Assembly (NCBI GenBank): GCA_013036995.1
Contig: JAAOXG010000041.1
Coordinates: 62,001 to 126,000, forward strand
DNA from: Lacrimispora defluvii
GTDB taxonomy: Bacteria; Bacillota; Clostridia; Lachnospirales; Lachnospiraceae
DNA length: 64,000 nt
Direction of reading: 5' to 3'
Both the position numbers and the translations under genes were made by a program. Shown here piece after piece: positions 61,513-64,000 of this stretch. Numbering within the stretch: position 1 is the first letter of the stretch; each line of letters starts with the position of its first letter. The notes below the pieces were generated by a model that searched no databases, was not told the origin of the DNA, and saw only the letters and a program-made list of their open reading frames with translations.

Positions 61513-62472
61513 TTATTTGGTCTGATTTGTTATCTCACCCTGAGAACCAAAGGTATAAGATACATTGTCTATCTCCATGGTCTTATCATGAACCACCATT
61601 CCATTGGAATCCAGATAATACCACGTTCCATCCGGTTGAATCCAGCCGGTCTGTCTTTCATAGTTTTTCATGTAATACCGTTCCCCGTCAATGGTTTTAA
61701 AGCCATCTGCCGGAATTATGGTACCGTAATCTGCAAAGGATAATTCGATGGTAACATCGCCATCGATTCCTGCCACCCTTCCTTTATCCGTACACTGCCA
61801 GATGGTTCTGTTTTGATAATCATTGACCGTTCCGTATCTGGCATACCATACATCATAGGGAACCTGGCTCATATCGATATGAAGAGACAGCCATTTATTA
61901 TTTGCATAGACAATGGGGCGATAGCCCGCATCTGCAATGGTTTTACAGAATGCGTTGATATTATCCGTAATCTGCTGTTTGGAAAGCTTATTATCAAGAA
62001 GATACTGGGATTCCACGTCATAAGCAATTGGATAGGAAATTTTATAATCCTTTACCTGACGCAGCACATACTTTGCTTCTTCCACTGCAGTTTGTGTATC
62101 AAGAGCCTGGGTATAAAAAAATACGCCGGTTTTAAGCCCATTTTCCGAAGCATGCTTCATATTCTCTGAAAAATAGGGATCCATATCATTGAGATAACCG
62201 ATCCGCACCATAGCAAAAGAAACTCCGTCCTCTGCCACCTTCTTCCAGTCAATCCCTCCATTTGCCTCATTCTGCCTGTTCTGATATTTGGTCACTGTAA
62301 TGCCCTTTGCTAAAACTCCTGTAATGGGATTACCGGATGCATCAATGTATTGTCCGTTCTCCAGTTTCCAGGCTTCAGCCGAATAACCATTTAAAGGGGT
62401 AGCAAATGCCTCTGAAGCCATAAGACATGCAATCAGATAAGCGGCGATCTTCAATCTTATGTTTTTTTTCAT
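61513..62472 (-). CDS. GH25 lysozyme with cell-wall binding repeats
   Basis: 319 aa from the ATG at 62472 with GGAGG seven bases upstream. Signal peptide ending near residue 26 (SEAFATPLNG). The GH25 muramidase domain (about 50-235) has GIDWKKVAEDG, YDVESQYLL (catalytic Asp-x-Glu) and YANNKWLSLHID. C-terminal aromatic repeats GERYYMKNYERQTGWIQPDG and WYYLDSNGMV bind the wall. The opening Asp of GH25 enzymes is here within KGITVTKYQ, where I see no clean DxSxxxG, so activity could be reduced. Confidence 0.85.
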   Translation of the reverse strand: MKKNIRLKIAAYLIACLMASEAFATPLNGYSAEAWKLENGQYIDASGNPITGVLAKGITVTKYQNRQNEANGGIDWKKVAEDGVSFAMVRIGYLNDMDPYFSENMKHASENGLKTGVFFYTQALDTQTAVEEAKYVLRQVKDYKISYPIAYDVESQYLLDNKLSKQQITDNINAFCKTIADAGYRPIVYANNKWLSLHIDMSQVPYDVWYARYGTVNDYQNRTIWQCTDKGRVAGIDGDVTIELSFADYGTIIPADGFKTIDGERYYMKNYERQTGWIQPDGTWYYLDSNGMVVHDKTMEIDNVSYTFGSQGEITNQTK

Positions 62473-62493
62473 AGTATCCTCCAATTACTGCTT

Positions 62494-63630
62494 TTAATTG
62501 ATATCATCTTTCTCTTTTCGGAACCCATTGATGTCGTGAACTAAGGTTTTCACGCTGTAAAGGAACCGGTCAAAGGCACCGAATTTATAAATGCTGATCA
62601 CCAGCATTCCAACGGGAACAGCCAGTATCATTCCGGCAATCCCGCTTATTTTAAATCCCAGATACAGAAATAATAATGTCATTAACGGGTCAAGCCCCAT
62701 GGTATCTCCTACGATCTTCGGCTGAATGATCTGTCTCAATACCAGTGTCAGTACGTAAATCACAATCATGCCTACGCCAAAGGCGTACTCTCCTGAAACA
62801 ATTCTAAGAATCGCCCAGGGTATCAGGATGGTACCAGTCCCAAGGATAGGAAGGAAATCAAGAATCGCAATAATGACCGCCAGTAAAAGTGCATACTTAA
62901 CTCCCAGAACCAGAAATCCTGCTGCCAGTACACCTGCGATAATAAACATTATCTTAAACTGAGCAAGAAAATAGCCTCCTACCAGATGCTTTACGTCCTT
63001 TTTCAGATAATCATAATATTTGGAAAATCCATCAGGAGTATACCGGTGTAAAAAAACAAGAATTTTATCCCGTTCCACAATAAAAATATAGGAAGAAAAT
63101 ATGGTTACGACCGTGTAAACCAATGCTGCAGGAATACTCTTTACCACATTGCCCGCAGCCATAAAGGTGGGCGATGCGATTTTCTGCACCATAACATTTA
63201 AATATTCTCCAATATGTGTTACAAATACATTCACCGAATCCTGAACTCCCCTGGGAAGAAAACGCAGCAGATCTTCTGCCGTCAGAAGCATCTTTTGAAC
63301 CTCCACCCAGGCCGAATCATAGTAAAGGGGAATATCCTTCACAAATCCTGCTGCTTCCGAAATCAGTTTTGATATGATTAAATAAAAAGCACCAATAATA
63401 AGAGCCAGTACTGCCACCACAATCAGCACAGAACTATGCTTTCTCACCAGTTTCAGGCGTTTCTCCAACAAACGCACCAGAGGATTGGCAATGACTGAAA
63501 TCACCCAGCCAATCACGAATGGAAGAAAGAAATTCAGTATTCTTGGCCCCCAGATGCAGATTAAATAGGTAAACACAATAGGAATAATAATATTTAATAA
63601 GATTCTGCTATATTTTTTTACAAATTCCAT
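62494..63630 (-). CDS. AI-2E-family (UPF0118) membrane protein
   Basis: 378 aa with about eight membrane helices. GYFLAQFKIMFIIAGVLAAG and IAILDFLPILGTGTILIPWAI are the family's C-terminal signatures. Clostridial and Bacillus relatives include YtvI, with a sporulation link, and Na+/H+ or autoinducer exporters. AGGAGATAAGC precedes the ATG. Likely cotranscribed with GH25 and MATE genes. Confidence 0.85.
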   Translation of the reverse strand: MEFVKKYSRILLNIIIPIVFTYLICIWGPRILNFFLPFVIGWVISVIANPLVRLLEKRLKLVRKHSSVLIVVAVLALIIGAFYLIISKLISEAAGFVKDIPLYYDSAWVEVQKMLLTAEDLLRFLPRGVQDSVNVFVTHIGEYLNVMVQKIASPTFMAAGNVVKSIPAALVYTVVTIFSSYIFIVERDKILVFLHRYTPDGFSKYYDYLKKDVKHLVGGYFLAQFKIMFIIAGVLAAGFLVLGVKYALLLAVIIAILDFLPILGTGTILIPWAILRIVSGEYAFGVGMIVIYVLTLVLRQIIQPKIVGDTMGLDPLMTLLFLYLGFKISGIAGMILAVPVGMLVISIYKFGAFDRFLYSVKTLVHDINGFRKEKDDIN

Positions 63631-63684
63631 GCTTATCTCCTGCCTTTATAATACCCCAAAAAGTCCAAGTGATAAATAGTCTGA

Positions 63685-64000
63685 TCAAAGAAATTTCTCC
63701 AGGAAATCATAAAGCTTTTCCATCTCCTCATCCGTACCAATGGTGATCCTTAAATAATTATCAAGCCTTGGCTGTTTAAAGTAACGAACGAAAATCTGTT
63801 TTTCTCTCAACGCCAGGTAAATATCTTCCGCTTTTTTCTCCTTATGACTGGCAAAAATAAAATTAGCCATGGAATCAGGGAATACAAAACCCAGGTCACT
63901 GAGACGTTTTTTCGCTTTCTCTCTTGTGGTTATAATTTTTTCAATCGTCTGTCTGAAATAACAATCATCCTTTACTGCTTCCGCTCCCAGAACCTGGGCT
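63685..64000 (-). CDS. hisC: Histidinol-phosphate aminotransferase, C-terminal part (cut by window edge)
   Basis: The 104 codons present encode the last domain of a fold-I aminotransferase: KRLSDLGFVFPDSMANFIFA, then VRYFKQPRLDNYLRITIGT with the substrate-binding Arg, and a final helix. HisC is the best match (the RYF...LRITIG pattern); a phenylalanine or related aminotransferase is less likely. The PLP lysine lies outside the window. Confidence 0.85.
   Translation of the reverse strand, partial: AQVLGAEAVKDDCYFRQTIEKIITTREKAKKRLSDLGFVFPDSMANFIFASHKEKKAEDIYLALREKQIFVRYFKQPRLDNYLRITIGTDEEMEKLYDFLEKFL

Noticed and set aside
1-64000. CRISPR array, prophage or intact insertion sequence
   Set aside because: No regularly spaced repeats, no phage structural or integrase genes and no transposase frame were seen; only the small palindrome at 46821-46863 is reminiscent of IS ends.

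Overview
The window reads as a chromosomal segment of an anaerobic, endospore-forming Firmicute, most likely a Lachnospiraceae (Clostridium cluster XIVa) relative. The signs are a cotJABC spore-coat operon, a LL-diaminopimelate aminotransferase (dapL) lysine route, GH25 and choline-binding-type cell-wall repeat proteins, AGGAGG ribosome binding sites before nearly every gene, TTGACA-N17-TATAAT promoters, and fermentative enzymes (L-lactate dehydrogenase, acyl kinase/phosphotransacylase). There is no phage, CRISPR array or intact transposon.

Layout. 1-4.6 kb: 5' end of mgtE (Mg2+ channel) behind a long leader with a possible leader peptide and attenuator, a class A penicillin-binding protein, tRNA-Thr, ldh. 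4.6-9.5 kb: a compact type IV pilus-like operon (pilT, four small membrane-anchored pilin-like proteins, pilC, a transglutaminase lipoprotein). 9.5-13.6 kb: housekeeping (rlmB, mrnC, cysS, ispF, lipid kinase). 13.8-19 kb: a cell-wall repeat protein, tRNA-Met and tRNA-Val, a LysR regulator with a yeiH gene broken by an out-of-frame internal deletion, a NYN-LOTUS protein and cotJABC.

19.2-33.5 kb is an accessory catabolic island on the minus strand. It is a ten-gene operon with Gfo/Idh dehydrogenases, a TIM-barrel protein overlapping a small DUF6379-type protein (the alpha and beta subunits expected for a C-glycoside deglycosidase), a GPH sugar transporter, a flavoprotein reductase, an iron-sulfur flavoprotein, and a NuoG/GltD-like plus NuoF-like electron-transfer pair. 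It lies downstream of an AraC-type regulator carrying a glycosidase-like domain that has lost its acid/base pair. The simplest reading is uptake of a plant C-glycoside, oxidation at C3 of the sugar, C-C cleavage, and reductive handling of a product.

33.7-40.3 kb is a second, unfamiliar system: a cytosolic CocE-type acyl hydrolase, a dedicated acyl carrier protein with a non-canonical phosphopantetheine site, a phosphotransacylase, a butyrate-kinase-family enzyme and an MFS transporter in one operon. A TetR regulator translationally coupled to a holo-ACP synthase is divergent from it. I propose an ACP-tethered acyl catabolic route ending in substrate-level ATP formation; this is the strongest candidate for an undescribed system here.

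40.3-64 kb: carAB, a spore-type peptidoglycan-binding protein, a DUF368 (PopT-type) lipid carrier protein, HAD phosphatase, sporulation-type amidase, Lrp regulator behind an apparent attenuator, dapL/dapF, an ANTAR regulator next to glnA with an attenuator-like leader, a Cd/Zn efflux ATPase split from its HMA domain with its ArsR repressor and operator, an ABC-2 exporter preceded by a compact three-way-junction leader RNA, a NifX-like protein, a MATE exporter, a GH25 lysozyme, an AI-2E-type permease, and the 3' end of hisC. Everything is inferred from sequence reading alone; no database search was run.
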